Of a DNA stretch of 64,000 nucleotides, positions 25,301 to 37,737 are shown piece after piece. The notes beneath the pieces were generated by a model. That model made no database searches. It saw only the letters and a list, made by a program, of their open reading frames with translations, and was not told the origin of the DNA. How positions within the stretch are numbered: position 1 is the stretch's first letter; each line of letters opens with the position of its first letter. A program made the position numbers and the translations under genes. Source of the DNA: Tetmemena sp. SeJ-2015 (taxonomy: Eukaryota > Ciliophora > Spirotrichea > Sporadotrichida > Oxytrichidae); assembly GCA_027382625.1 (NCBI GenBank), contig JAJKFJ010022336.1, positions 1 through 64,000 of the forward strand. Direction: 5' to 3'.

Positions 25301-27168
25301 CTCTTTGACTTTATCTGGGAATGTTATCTTACTGATCCTCCTCTCCCTCTTAGTGTCCCTCTGGATATTAGTCTTAATTTTCCTCTTATCTGTTTTCCTA
25401 ATTAGCATTGTTTTGCAACCTATCAAGCTGAATACCATTCTACCTCAGAGTGTTCATTATATTTTGAATGAGGTTTGCTTATTGAACCAGCAAACTTTGT
25501 TGATTATTAATCACTTATTGAAGCTAGTAGACAAGAGGGTGACCCATGATCTATTAATGGCTACTAAGCATACTCTATTAGGCCTAGCTCACCATGAAGT
25601 TTCTTTTCCTGAGACCAGCCCCAGGCCCATTCATCGCACTATTCTAAGGCTGACTTAAAATTTGCTAGATCTACTTTTCTAATTGAATCTTATTATGAGT
25701 GAACTTATCCCTCATTTATTACCATTCTAGTTCCTCTTTACGGTATCTCTAGACATCAATCTACACCAATTACTCATATCTTTGCTTGTCTATCTCTTCA
25801 GCCTTCTCAAAGCTATCTCGAATAAGTTCAAAAGCTTCTTCTGCTGTCCTGCAATCGGATTAAGCCAGAATCTCTTGCCTTTTTTCCTAATCAAAGTAAT
25901 AAAGTGAGCTATTAGGTTGGCGAGGCTTTTGTCTTTCAAGTTACTCAATTTATTGAGTCACTTGCATGAGGTTCTTTTAGAGGTTTTGAAGTGCAGCTTG
26001 GTTTCTTAGAAACTGCTGCTAGAACTATTGATTGTTTGTATTCTGGTATGATTAGTAGTGTGAAGCAGGAGTCAAGGCTGAGTTAACTACACCGGTATCA
26101 GGCTTGACATGTAGTTGTGGTCTGTAGTTTTATTGAACTTGGTTAGATAGATGCTACTAAGCCAAGGCGAGTTCAGTATCGTTAGGGCCGACCCCAGTTT
26201 GTCCATTTAGGGCATTCTGTTTTTCTCTTTCATGGCGCACTCTATCAACGTCTGCCAGTCTTTTGTAAGGTTCCTTTTCTTCCTCGCTCATGTTTTGCCA
26301 TTTCTGAGCTCCCAACCTGACGAATTCCTTCATCACTATTTCTCCATGTTGTTGACTGAGCAATGCTTTTACTCCTTTAAAAAGCACATATAAGGAGTAA
26401 GAGCTTTTTTGACTTGGATAGGCTTACCGTCGGCCATGTGTCCAACTATCACTCCTTATCCACGAGGGCCCTTTTTAGGAGGCTGAGGAGGAAGGCCTAG
26501 CAGCTAGTCAGCTACCATTTTCTCTCTATCGCTTTCATCTCTGTAAACATTCTTTTGTTCCTCAGTTAAATTATGCCACTCTTAAGCCATTATTTTTAGC
26601 ATCTCTTTCATGTTTGCATCTGGTCTTTCTTGCTCGAGTGAGGGTCTTCGATGCTTCACAAAGATCAAGAAAGGAGAGAGCCTCTTCTTTGCAGGCCTCG
26701 GGTGCCTCTAGATTAGAAGCCCATCATTTAAGGAGCCGTCATTTACTGCTGCTGTTACTATTGCTGCATCATCATTTGTTGCTGCTGCTACTACTATTGC
26801 TAATTTTACTGATCATCATTCTAATTCTAGTAGAAACCGTTGCCACCTTAAAAATTGTTGTTTTGCATCTGTTGCTAATATTATTATCTGTGCTGTTGCT
26901 GCTGCTGATAGGCTGCTTACTATTGAAAATTCTGCTGCTAATCATAGCTCATTTGCTGGAAGTTTCCTGCTTAACCTACGATTTGTTATTGATGCTAGTG
27001 TGGGGGCAAGTTTGCACCTCCTCTGAGAGCGTTGCTGAGCCCCGAGTTAAAATTATTCTAGCCTTGTTCGTTGGCCCCTCCGCTGCCGTGATCATTGCCT
27101 GCACTACCTCCGCTTGGGTTTATGCCAAGCTTGGACTCTTCTTTTACTTGAACTTGTTTTGGATTCAT
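22323..27168 (-). CDS. Long HMG-box chromatin protein
   Basis: Start ATG 27,168 (MNPKQVQVKEESKLGI), then a long Gln-rich tract coded by CAG, CAA, TAA and TAG. HMG box 1 (about 26,720-26,520): KKRLSPFLIFVKHRRPSLEQ then EMLKIMAQEWHNLTEEQK. HMG box 2 (about 26,410-26,190): KKALTPYMCF, then HGEIVMKEFVRLGAQKW and NMSEEEKEPYKRL. After this come a Gln/coiled-coil region (26,100-25,260), an acidic region (24,850-24,450), Lys/Ser-rich sequence and a basic then acidic end, closing EDERMSD at TGA 22,325-22,323. HMG boxes bend DNA; the tail suggests a chromatin-associated role. Two frame shifts remain: in the Gln tract before box 1, and one base short in the T run at 26,379-26,383. The strongly hydrophobic plus-strand frame at 26,614-27,177 is the shadow of the Gln tract. 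Confidence 0.8.
24971..25205 (-). other. IES in the HMG-box gene, 7 bp pointer CAAAATT
   Basis: AATTTTG copies on plus at 24,971-24,977 and 25,199-25,205; 228 bp, very AT-rich. Excision links the Gln-rich block (ANQTQN) to NGGYHPSQSQGMTG, with one excess T at the junction still needed for frame. This is the best evidence that both halves are one gene. Confidence 0.6.
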
Positions 27169-28006
27169 TTTAGGTAGAGTTTGCTAAAATATGTTTTTAC
27201 GCTTTGAGTTGGTTTGTTGTAGTTTGTGTGTTGTGTTTCACTAAGTGTAAGTATTATTGATTGATCTGTTGTGAAAAATAAGTGTACTTCTAGATTTGAT
27301 AGTTCGTCTTTAAATTAAACTTTAAACTTCTTTCTTTTAGGGGTCTTAATATAGATGGAATCGATTCAAAGATAGAAACATTAATAAAATAATTAAATAA
27401 AAGTCTGTTAAATGCAGTTGTAAAGATCAATAAATAAAAATATTTTATATGAAATAAACTTTATCATAAATTAATTGTTTATATTATATTTCTCAGTGGG
27501 AAAAATCATTAATTTTTTAAAGAAAAATTAATCGGAATTATTTATCTTTATATTATTTTACAATTTAATTATTATTTTTAAAACCTAGTTTCACTTTGAT
27601 TCCTCCAATATTTAAAAAAGTGGATATAGTTTTAAGTGAACTTTTAAAATTAAATATAATAATTTATTTAGTATAGTCAAATACAGTTTAATATTTTTTA
27701 TTGAAAGAGTAATTTAGAACAGCTCCCATTCTTATATGTATGAGGCTAAATATATGAACTCTTTTAAATACGAAAATAGCTAAATATTTGTTAGCTTTAA
27801 AATTAATAATGGGAGAGCTCCCAGATATAATTATTAATAATCATCAGTATAAGATAGCAATGAAAACTAAGTTGAGCTTGTCAGCCAACTTAAAAATAAA
27901 CTATATCCTTCATATCATATCCTTCATAATGCATGATGCATGATGAAAATGTATTAAGTAAGGAAAGAAAGAAATAATTCATCTAATTTAAACAAAGAAA
28001 TGTGTT
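27169..28006. other. AT-rich intergenic stretch
   Basis: Divergent side of the HMG gene and 3' side of the next gene. It holds short direct repeats (ATATCCTTCAT twice and CATGATG twice, about 27,905-27,945). No gene seen. Confidence 0.6.
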
Positions 28007-29698
28007 TCATTCATTTTCGTAGTTGATAAACTTTATCTGTTCTTCTCTCTGAGCAAGTCTTTCCTCAATTATAGCCATGGCATCATTTGACAATAGGTTC
28101 TGGTTCTTTTTAATTACAGTTGAGTTCTCTAACCCTTCTACTATAAATTGATCAGCCTTATTTCCTTGTAAGATCCCATCACGCGCTCTTATCTTAGCGA
28201 GTATTCCTTCGAGGTCAATAGATGAATCCAAAGTCGGATCTTTAAGCGGTTCAGCTTTCGACAGCATTTGTGGTTTAGAAGGAGATTTTGAAGCTCTCAT
28301 TCCACGAGAGCTTTACATTTAGGACTTTAATTGCTTAGGAGATCCCATCATTCTCTAGTCTATTTGCTTTTAAGGTATAATCTTATCATCTTCAAAATTT
28401 AAATATTTTCTAAAGACCAGAAGGAATAATGCTCATATAGATCATTCATCTTTCTCTTGATTTTCATTTTGAGTGTTTGTTTCTTGAGTTTGATTGGATA
28501 TCCTAGAGCTTGCGACGAGCTTCTAGTGAAGCATTTACTTTCTCAAAAGTGTAGCCAATATCTCTTGATTTTCTCGTTCTGACTATCTCATTTGCAAATC
28601 TCTTTTGTCGTTTGCGAGCGAAGCTTTATCGGTCATTGCCAGAGCGCTTCCTTTCTCCTGGATAGTATGGAAAAGTCCAAGAGCAGCTACCTTATTTCTG
28701 GAATTCTGCGTAGGGTACTGAGTAGGAAAAAACTTATGTGACATTGAAGAATATGTATCATACTATATAAGGAGGAGAGTATATGGCCTTATCTTCCTCA
28801 TCCTAGTGATTTTGTGAGGGAATAATTTCTTGTTTCATTTCAGTAGTCTAAAAAGACGAATTGAATATTTTATGGTAATTATTAAGTCTTAGCTAGAATT
28901 CGCTTAGCTTTAGAAGATTGTAGCACTTCCTATTTGTCCAAATATTTGATAGGTCTATCTGCATTCTCCTTGCTTATTAATCGATATATCATTTAACTAT
29001 ATAATCGATGCTTTGAACCTAACTCGATCCTTATCTCTAAGCTGTGGCGGCTGTGGTAGGCTTAGAGACTTCTGCTATCTGTCGATTTCTCTCGAGCGTT
29101 TCATAAGGATGCATCGCCTCTGAAATGGGCAATCCAAAAGGCACAACTATATTAAGAAAATAAAGCCTATTAGTAGAAATTGAAAGAAGTACCTTTTTAT
29201 TGCTTTGCGGTCATTGCGTCAAAGTTAGGATTGTAGTCGAGCAAGGAAGTGTAGATTTCTCTTTTGAATAATGCCTACATAGATTTCTAGAGATAGAAAT
29301 TCGAAATAAGACATATAAACTTTTTAGAATCTAAAATAATTGCTTAGAAAACTATGAAATAGACCCAGTCTTAATCTATCCTCGAGAGTAGGTCTAAACT
29401 ATAATATATTTTCTCCTTCTAAAATTTCTTTGAGACCTAGAGCATTGATTCAGAATTTTTATAGACGTGGATGCTTTCATAAACAAAAGAAACATCTTCT
29501 CTCGGACGAGCAAGGAAATGACCAACATTTAGTTTAAGTTGAAGCATGAACGAGGCAAGATCAATGCCATCGATAAAAGATTCATCGTTAAAGTAAGACT
29601 TGCAACCTCTCTCTTCATAATCTTGAGTTTGTGATAGGATGTCGATGGACAAGAAAAGAATACTGCCGGCTTATAATAATCCCACCCGCTCTCTCATT
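28007..29698 (-). CDS. Unrecognised protein with coiled coil
   Basis: Start ATG 29,698 reads MRERVGLLQAGSILFLSIDI. Then come SYFNDESFIDGIDLASFMLQ, FKREIYTSLLDYNPNFD, VPFGLPISEAMHPYETLERN, an alpha-helical stretch (RNKVAALGLFHTIQEKGSA to QEILATLLRKQMLHQKLV) and, after an IES, a Lys/Ser/Pro-rich part ending EEQIKFINYENE at TGA 28,007. I do not recognise a domain; the helical, Glu/Gln-rich middle suggests a structural or scaffold protein. Several blocks change frame between them, which fits IESs; one (28,386-28,451) was resolved. Confidence 0.65.
28386..28451 (-). other. IES, 6 bp pointer AGATGA
   Basis: TCATCT copies on plus at 28,386-28,391 and 28,446-28,451; 60 bp removed; joins NENQEKD to DKIIPQKQID in frame. 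Without excision the frame stops at a TGA directly after the left pointer. Confidence 0.8.
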
Positions 29699-29800
29699 TA
29701 GTTTTCGCTTTTAGTTAGAAAATGGTGATTCTTTGATAAGTATAAGAGTATATGATCATATAATACATGCATAGTTGATCTATTTAGATCTAAATTATAG

Positions 29801-30760
29801 ATGAAAGCAAAGACGAGGAGAGGAAGATTTAGAAAATGAGGGAAGATGCCTAAAGCAAAAAGAAGAGAGACGAGGTCTTCAAATAGCTGCAGCTAGAGTA
29901 AGAAATACTCCAATACCAAAAGTAAAAAAGAAACAAACACCACTTCAAATCATCAACCAACCTACTTGGTGGCAGCAATAAATGTAATATTCATTAGAGA
30001 GTATAAATACCTTGAACTATAGTCGTCGATACAGATATTCAAAACTAAAGAGACACACCTGATAAATAAACTGGAGATGGCAAAAATAAGAAAAGAAAGA
30101 GTCACACCAAAAAGATTTATAGTTTTATATTGCTAAAATATTTATTAAAAGTTCAAACGAAAAATAATCATTTAAAAATTCATACCTTAAATAATATTTA
30201 TTCACCTTTAATTTCACTTTTCACTATTTTTCACTTCAATTATATAATCCCAATACTCTGAATATATAATGAAGAAGGATATTGCAAGCTTGTTTAACAA
30301 GAAGCCTATAGATATAATTTAATATTTTAACTGATCAATAATCTATCTCTTTAGATATTTTAACGTTCAAAAGCAAGGACAAGATTTTCGGGGCAACTTC
30401 GAGAGAGAAAATGCACTAAATCCTTGTACCTCCTCCACAAAGCCCGCCAGTCGGAGTATACTCTCCAAATTTTTTCGTCATAAAATAGGACTAGAAAGCT
30501 AATCTCAAATTTGAGCACCCTAGATCTTCGCGGGATGACACCTCGCAGAATAGCGGGAAAGGCAATGACTTCGAATAGATTTTAAGAAAATCAGGATCTC
30601 TTCTAAAAGGAGAAATGCTGATACCTTAGAATGAGTGTCCGAAATACAGTCAGAGGCTAAAATCCATAGAGAGCGGAGCTAAATCTCAACGTGATCTAAA
30701 CATGATAAAGATATTTAATATTTTGATCGTCATCCGTTTCCATTAGTCCATGCTTCGAAA
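29801..30760 (+). CDS. Possible plus-strand gene, charged low-complexity protein (ends uncertain)
   Basis: Plus-strand frames without TGA read as charged protein: EERKIQKMREDAQSKKKRDE (about 29,820), QRDTPDKQTGDGKNKKRKS (about 30,060), QGQDFRGNFERENALNPC (about 30,375) and SRDDTSQNSGKGNDFEQI (about 30,530). A run of six T at 30,470-30,475 seems one base too long, since five T's link SILSKFF to VIKQDQKANLKFEHPRS. Start and stop were not found, and no domain is recognised. It lies tail to tail with the minus-strand gene ending at 30,791. Confidence 0.4.
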
Positions 30761-30790
30761 TTTCCTATCAACTTAAACTGGAGGCCATCA

Positions 30791-33700
30791 TCATTCTTCT
30801 CTTACTTCAAGGAACCACATGAGAAGTTAAGGATCATCAAAAACTCTTTTCTTTGCATTATAAACTGAGAGATTACCACCAGGTAAGCTAAGGGATGCTC
30901 CTCTTGATTCCCGTTTCGACACCTTTGATAACTTCCCCAATATTTTTTCCTCTAATCACAAGTAAGATTGAATTCTTAGACATTCCTTATAGAATATCTG
31001 TTGACATAAAAATGAAGCAGCTTAGCCCTAGGTAGGCATTATTTTTCAAAGCTATCAAATTCTCATTTTATTAGAAATTTATAGTTATTTATTAATCAAA
31101 CCTCAGTAAACTTGTTCTTAAATCTTAAATCGTTACTCCTCTCATTGAACTCTTCCATGTTCATGGAACTCATCGCTCTTTTTGAAAAGGATACTTGCGC
31201 ATCTTTTGTCTCAGCTGTTGAATCTATTCCTTTTCTGGCACTGATTCCCTTGCTCTATATCTACCCTGTTGTAGGATTTTAGTAGGATTTCGATTAGTTA
31301 GGAGCGAAGTCTTTTACTCCAGACAATTAATTTTGGCTCATCTTATTCATATCTTTATTCTTCTTATGTATAAACAAAAATTCTTAAAGAATGATCTTTA
31401 TCATAGTAATAGAACAAAGATATAAGTGTATTTATTCCCTTCCTGCTCGGGAGTTTGCATGTACTGTTAAGAATTTTATGTTTGTTAGGATTACTATGTC
31501 TACTGTGGGCCAGAATTGACAAATTTATTGAGCTTACTCAAATTAGATGCTCTTTTAGGTGGAGACTGAACTGCAACATTATGCTTCAAGGGAACTTTCC
31601 TATCATTTTCAGAGCCTGAATTACTGTTCTCTGGCTTTACATATACGCTAAATTTGAAAAGAATATAGCCATTTTTATTTGCATTTCTACGAGCTTCAAT
31701 GAAATTGTCGCAACCACTAGTACTTCCTATTGCTAAAACACCGCCTCCTTTAATTTCATTAGCGATGACTTTTCTTATTTCATCTTAGTATTGATAAGAC
31801 CTATAATGAATATACATTTAATGCAATATCTTTGTCAAGCTACTTCTATATTTTCTCTTATAGTCTCGTTCTTTCCTGCGATTTCTCTAATTGCAACTCT
31901 TTCGCTCTCCTTTCACTAACAATCTTAATCATAAACCTTTGCAATATTTGTTGAGGGAATAAATCTGCATCTTCTTGAGATATTCTGATTCCCTCTCTTA
32001 GGCCAATTCAGACTAGGCTTTCTCCAGTTAACTATTTTCCTGCTCTAATGCCTATCTCTTTTGCTCCTTCAAAGCTTAGAGTCTTAACTCTATCTACTGC
32101 TTCTGATAAGAATTTATGTTCCTAAGACTTTCTTATCTCTCTTCTAGACGATTTACATCATCGCTTATTAGGGGGGAAGAAACTTCAGGCTACATTAACG
32201 CTTTTTAATTCTAACTTTGGCTGTTGGGGAAAGCGGGGATCCGTGATCTAGAAGTAGACCTCATTTGCTCCTTTTGTTAATAAACTCTTTTTTATGCATC
32301 TCCGGATAGATGGTTTACGAAACTTTAATTAAATGCGAAAATAAACTATCATCGCCTCCGCTCGATTTACTAACTTATCCTTTTCCAATTCTCTTCCATT
32401 TCTCTTTGGATTCATCAATACTTGCTAGCATTTTTCTCTATTCTCATCTCTGAGTCTTGACTTCTCTAAGTGAACAACTTTGGAAGCTTCATCACTTAAC
32501 TTCTCTGTTATAGAAATAGGAGGCTATGCCGAAGAAAGATCAATAGTGTTAGAGTTTTGATGCTGTGCTCGCATCAGATTTTGCTAAACTTTAAGTCTTT
32601 GTTGCTCCTATTGTCTTTACTTCTCATCAAAAAGCTCTCTTCCATGATCCTTGCTGAAGAAATCCTTCTTGGATGCTGACTTAGATTTTGAGTTGGGGCT
32701 CATTTGAAGGTTCAAAGGGTCAACTCTTTGAGTGAAACTTTCTTATTGAGGACTTCTATGAGAGGATTATGAGCATATAAAGTTAAATGAAATTATGTCT
32801 AGAATTAAATGGGTCTATGTTGATTGAAAGGAGAAGCTGTGCTACTTTCATTCAGCCTTTCCTTTGTTTAGGATTAATTAGAGAGCTAAGAACCTTGAAA
32901 GTAATTACTAGATGATTGCTGCTTAAGGTTCATTATACTGTTAGTGTTTTGAATTTTTGATTTTCTAGCTGATCCCCAACCTGTGTTGAAAGGAGATTTT
33001 TGCTATTATTGCTGCATTTTTTCACTGTTTTTCTTATCATTTTAAACGCTATGATTCAGATCAATTTGAGATTTTGGGGCCTCAGCGCGTACCTATTATA
33101 AATAAAGTAACAAATTTATAAAATAAAGCAGCATTACTATAATCAAGAATGAAAATAATTAATTCTCAATTGGTAATAAGGCGGCATTTGATTATTAGAA
33201 AAGGATGTCCCGTAGCTTTTATTGGTACTCTATAGCTTCTAACTGCGCAAGCTTTCGTCAAGTAAAAATAAACTTATTGAGAAAGTGCAATAGGATTTGT
33301 TGGATCTTTTACGAATACCTTCTTTGTAGGAACTATCTTTAATGGATTTTCTTCAATGCTAAATCAGATAGATAAATATAGCAATGCCTGAAATGACATC
33401 AAATGTGCTAGTGTTCTTTTTATTACTTCCTACTACTTTGCTACTTGAAATTTCTCTTTGTTTTTTTTTCAAAATTTAAATAAACTTCGCAATTTTTGTT
33501 AAGGTGAGTCGAAGATAGCCGTCTTTCCATGTTAGGAGTAGACGTATTTACCTATTTTTTTGACTGACTAGCTCTTTTTTATTTGTGATTTTGGCATTTC
33601 ATTCTTTTGCATCGTACTCTAATAATCCTTTCGGCTTCCTCCATCCATGTGCTAGAATACCTCATTCATTTCTCCTCATCGTAAATTAATAGCAATTTTT

Positions 33701-34851
33701 TTATTTTATCTCCTCTTCTATTGTTTGGATTATTTGCATATTTTTCTCTCTTTATATAAAATAGTGCAAGTGATTATAATCTCTTGCCTCTTAGAGCTTG
33801 CTCTTAATCCTCTATAAATTTGACTTGCGCCTTATAATTATCACACGTCATGGACTGCTGCAATCCAACTGAAGCATTTCTATTGCCTCCATGCTTTCTC
33901 TTGTTTGATTAAGCAGGAGTTGATTGAGCCGCAGTGGAAATATCAGCTGGACTTAGATCTTCCAAGTCTTAAAATATCTTCTAATTATTTAAGATGATAG
34001 AAGTTTTTTAGAGAGTAAGTAACTGGCGCTTTAGATCGAGCATAGTCAACCTCATGATCTAAGGCAAGAGTGCTAATGTTCTTCTGATTTACTCTCATCC
34101 CACTTTGACTCGTGCTTCTTCCTCTCAAGTCAATTTAAATTTACACATTATACATGATGAGTTTAATTAAGTCTGAAACTGACTGAGTAGAATTTAATGC
34201 ATTCTATCTTTAAGTTCTAAATTCTTGACTTTCATTTATCTATCCGCTTATGTTATTATCTGCAGAGGCTTGGTTCTTAAGGTTCGATCTCATAAATTAA
34301 AAAACAGCTGTGTATTATGATAATGAGGATGATGATATTAAAGATAAATTGATCTAGTCTAAACTCCAGAGAGGGTTGAAACAGATTTACTGTGAGTCAT
34401 TGCTTGCCTTTCTTAATTGGCTAAGTTTGAGGATTTTTAATTATAGTTTTGGAATTAAGTAGACTCAGTTCTTTTCTATTAGGATGGGTCTGCAAAAGGA
34501 CCTTTAGTTGCAGAGACACTTGTGCTTCTTTGCTTAACTGAGTAGAGATTAGTGTGAAATAGATACTTACAAATCATAACAGCCGATTCTTGTCGTCCCT
34601 CCCTGAATGCACTGAAATCTTCGCCAGAGAAGCCTTCACAAATTAGTAAGATTTTGCGCATAAAAATGAAATACATACCTTATATTCCTTGAGATTCACG
34701 ACAATTAGCCATTAACTGCTTGTCCACTCTCTTATTCACTATAAACAAATGATCACCAAGTCTTTAAGGTCTTACTGTTATCTAGAGTGTTGATCTTTTG
34801 CTTTTCATGCCTCATGGTAGAGGGAGGGCGGAAGGCTTCACTCACTTTCAT
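30791..34851 (-). CDS. Long coiled-coil protein
   Basis: The start is probably ATG 34,851 (MKVSEAFRPPSTMRHEK). Two canonical short introns follow (34,634-34,678 and 34,538-34,570), joining IQGFSGEDFSAFREGRQ and SVSATKGPFADPS. Then disordered Ser/Gln-rich parts (EDLSPADISTAAQST, about 33,950) and a strong coiled coil at about 32,170-31,850 (SDDVNRLEERQESLRNINS, KQQIELRLQALKEQKRQAL, SERRAKELQLEKSQERTRLQ). A possible small folded piece follows (EIRKVIANEIKGGGVLAIG, about 31,780). It ends SLPGGNLSVYNAKKRVFDD to FLEVREE at TGA 30,793-30,791. The family is not recognised. Frame changes between blocks imply several IESs; the link from the first exon to DHLFIVNKRVDKQLM is unresolved. Confidence 0.65.
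34538..34570 (-). other. Spliceosomal intron, 33 nt
   Basis: On the minus strand it begins GTAAGT and ends CTCAG. No flanking direct repeat is needed to keep the frame, unlike the IESs. Confidence 0.75.
34634..34678 (-). other. Spliceosomal intron, 45 nt
   Basis: On the minus strand it begins GTATGT and ends GTGAAG; splicing gives GIQGFSGED in frame. Confidence 0.75.
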
Positions 34852-35185
34852 TAAGGATCTCAATAAATAAAAAAACTCTAATCAATTAATGAACAAATAA
34901 TCTCATTTAGTTATAAACTTAGCTACTATATCCAAACAGGCTCAAACAACAAAATAAAATTAAATCTAGAATTTATTTATCTTCACCTTCATGTGAACTT
35001 CTCAAACCTATTTTTATGGAATTTTAAGGAGAATTGTTTTAAAAAAAATGATTTAAATCCCATGTTAAAACTGTGTTCTAATTATATTGAGTTGCTAAGT
35101 TAGTAATATTTTTGTTATTTGCAAGGGATAATTTGCAATCCTTAATTATTTTCTTTTAATTTTGTATTAAATTGATTCCTTAAAT

Positions 35186-35228
35186 TTCATGAATTGAATA
35201 TGCTTAAACTTCATGAATTGAATATGCT
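35186..35228 (+). repeat. 19 bp direct repeat
   Basis: TTCATGAATTGAATATGCT occurs at 35,186-35,204 and 35,210-35,228, a 24 bp period, in AT-rich sequence upstream of the plus-strand gene. No function seen. Confidence 0.8.
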
Positions 35229-35384
35229 AGAAACTAATTTTGAATTATTTAAGAGCATTGTTTAATTTGTTCTTTTTTATCATAATTAATTTGAATGAAG
35301 AAATAAAGGATGCAAATGAATTTTAGAGAAGACAGGGATGATGTAGGTTTATTAGAATAAAAGCTTAATTGTATTTAACTTGCA

Positions 35385-36327
35385 ATGGAGAAATCTAGTT
35401 AGCCCGACGAACCCATCTCAAACAATTAATCAAGCATCCCAAATACTAATCAGACAGCGAGCAAGACTCAATAGAATTCTACTCTTGGATAAAACATAAA
35501 CGCCTATTTTTCTGATGAAGAGCAGCAGCAGAAGCAATTAAGTACATCTGTTCCCTCCCTCACCAAAGTCAATTCATCTTAGAAAAAGAAAAACAGAAAG
35601 CAGAAACCAAAGACTCAAAAGCTATATACAAACAGCCGCAACCTAAATGACGAGAAAGAGGAGGAAAATAGGAGAAGCCAACCAACTCAACCCTCCAAAT
35701 TCAAAACTATCAAATAAAACATCAGCTAATCAAACTAGTAATTCGCAAATCAGAAAGTTGAACAATCAAAGAGGGATAGATAATCTACATAATTTAAATA
35801 TCAATTTAATCATTAAATAGCTTTGATTAAGTGATTCTTAATTAAATGACCCCATATAATCCAGCCCTGGATTGGAAGTTTATGAGTCAGCTAATTTGTC
35901 TCACACAAGGAAGGCCATGCAAGAATAGTAGAACACTGTCGGAGAAATGTATTCTTACCACCCCCAACATCAATTAGCCTACTCCTCATTGAGTGGATCA
36001 AATCAGAAATCAGACTATCAAGACTACTTCGAGTCATAAGTAGCGATACATACAGATGATGAGCTAGACTAGGAAATTCTCAGACTTGAAGAGAAGGAAA
36101 GAGAGTTGCTTAATGGTAATCAGAGACTTTGCAACTAAATAAATGATTTGAGGGAACTCATGAAAATGGTTGACAAAAGACACGACAACGATGCCAAATA
36201 ACTTATCAACAGGAACAAAGATCTTGAAAATGAGATAAAAAGCCTTCAGGCAGCTTTGCTTGTGCAGTAGGATCATGGAGGACATTTAGAGTAGGTTAAG
36301 TAATTTTTCACTCAGAATTCTAAGTGA
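35385..36327 (+). CDS. Coiled-coil protein, two MDSs
   Basis: One of the cleanest genes in the window. ATG 35,385 reads MEKSSQPDEPISNNQ; the first 130 or so residues are disordered and rich in Ser, Asn, Gln and Lys (KKKNRKQKPKTQK). After a 76 bp IES come SSPGLEVYESANLSHTRKAM and a long coiled coil (TDDELDQEILRLEEKERELL, then ELMKMVDKRHDNDAKQL). TGA at 36,325-36,327. No catalytic motif; a structural or scaffold role is likely but not shown. TAA and TAG are used as Gln throughout. The opposite-strand frame at 36,064-36,285 is its shadow. Confidence 0.85.
35780..35861 (+). other. IES, 6 bp pointer ATAATC
   Basis: Pointer copies at 35,780-35,785 and 35,856-35,861; 76 bp removed; joins KRDRQS to SPGLEVYES in frame. 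Confidence 0.85.
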
Positions 36328-36418
36328 CTTACTCGCCTTGTTTTCAGCTTATTTCTTCATCTAAAATTTTAACTCACTTCTTTAGATATGCTGTGAATTT
36401 TACAATTAACCATTCTTT

Positions 36419-37392
36419 TCATTAATTACTACTAGCTTTCTATTCTTCCTCTTCAGCTAATGAATCTTTCGTTTCTTCTTCTTATTGAGGAGGGAAGGGG
36501 TCTTCAAGCATGACTTCATCAAAAAGGCCTTTTAAGACAGCTAGCCTTTCAAGAGCATTTTGCTTCTCCTTAGACTCTACATGAACCTTGTAAGCCTTTA
36601 TTTAAAATAAGTAGACTTTGAATTTATAAGCCTTGAGTTCCTCTTCTAATATTTGCCTTGCTGTTGCTCTTTTGTGGTTTCTTATCCAGAGGTATTCTTA
36701 GTCTGCCTACCCTCCTTCGCTTACATTCTTCTTAGAGGCTTCTATGAGTGTTTTACAAGCTACGTAGCTGAACAAACCAGCGGCCACATGCAAGGGGGTG
36801 TTGCCGTAAGCCTTATCTTGAGTTCTAATTAGCTTTTCTGCATCCTTGGTTCTCAGTAAATACTCAAAGATCTCCATATCTCTATTCATATCTTCATAGT
36901 ACTCTCCTCTGAAAAGAAACCGTCTTTCCTAGGTCAGAAATGTCACTAGGTAAAAGTGGAGCAGCTCATTGAATACTGGCTGAGTAAGGTCTAAACCCAC
37001 AGTTTCTATGAAGAATTTTATCCAGCACAAGTTTCTACAAAGTTAAAAGCTTATTTAAGCTTTGCGAAAATGCTAATACCTCTTAGTTTAAGGCTTGCTT
37101 GAGTGATTTGTAGACTGAAAATGTCATCAGACTTTAATATTTTGAGCCAATAAAATAAAATGAGATTAAATGAGCTAGAGAGGATGCTCAAGTATTCTGC
37201 TTGATTAAAAATAAAAAAACCTAAAGGATTGGATCCATCTTTATCATTTGCCAACTTCTCAAGTTGCTTTCCCGTGGTGAAGTAATTCTTGAATTCTTCT
37301 GGCTCCTCCTCGGACATTTTGATGGTGATCTCTCTAAAATAACTTAAAGTCAAAGTAACTCACGTCAATCCTTCTCCATAGTTGAACTCCAT
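36419..37392 (-). CDS. Ankyrin-repeat protein
   Basis: ATG 37,392 reads MEFNYGEGLT, a 30 nt intron follows, then EITIKMSEEEPEEFKNYF and DKDGSNPLGFFIFNQ. After an IES (37,034-37,083) come NLCWIKFFIETVGLDL and an ankyrin signature KAYGNTPLHVAAGLFSYVAC (about 36,800). A charged helical tail follows (RATARQILEEELKAYKFKVY) with an acidic end, and TGA at 36,421-36,419. Only one ankyrin repeat is clear; PLGFFIFNQAEYLSIL may be another, degenerate. Ankyrin repeats bind proteins; no enzyme domain is present. Confidence 0.75.
37034..37083 (-). other. IES, 3 bp pointer AGA
   Basis: TCT on plus at 37,034-37,036 and 37,081-37,083. Excision joins SLKLR to NLCWIKFF in frame. A GT-AG intron with nearby ends would shift the frame. 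Confidence 0.6.
37334..37363 (-). other. Spliceosomal intron, 30 nt
   Basis: Minus strand GTGAGT to TTTTAG; splicing joins GEGLT to EITIKMS in frame. Contrasts with the pointer-flanked IESs of the same gene. Confidence 0.8.
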
Positions 37393-37737
37393 CCCTTTAA
37401 TTTATTTAGTAACTTATAAAAAGATAGTTTTTTATCATGTACTCACAACTATATATTCTATTATATGTTGTTATTATAATAAGGTGATATAAGCATGTAA
37501 GCAATTTAATATAACAGGTATTTATAGAGCAGCTGTGGTCTGCTATTTTTTAATTTATCGTTTGCTTTACAAATTGTAATTGCAAATTTATAGGAGCTTA
37601 AATTCATACTTTATAATTATTGTAGTTAGTTTAGCAGGATTAGATATTATTGTTACAAGGTGCAAGAAATTTATTGATTAAATTAATTTTGTGATTATAA
37701 TAAAATACAAGAGGCAGATCATGTCCTCTGGTTAGAG

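Noticed and set aside
25151..25658. Plus-strand hydrophobic frames near 25.2-25.6 kb
   Set aside because: Shadows of the Gln/Asn/Glu-rich minus-strand coding region of the HMG gene.
26614..27177. Long hydrophobic plus-strand frame rich in Leu
   Set aside because: It is the antisense of the CAG/TAG/TAA glutamine tract of the HMG-box gene; Leu runs are the complement of Gln runs.
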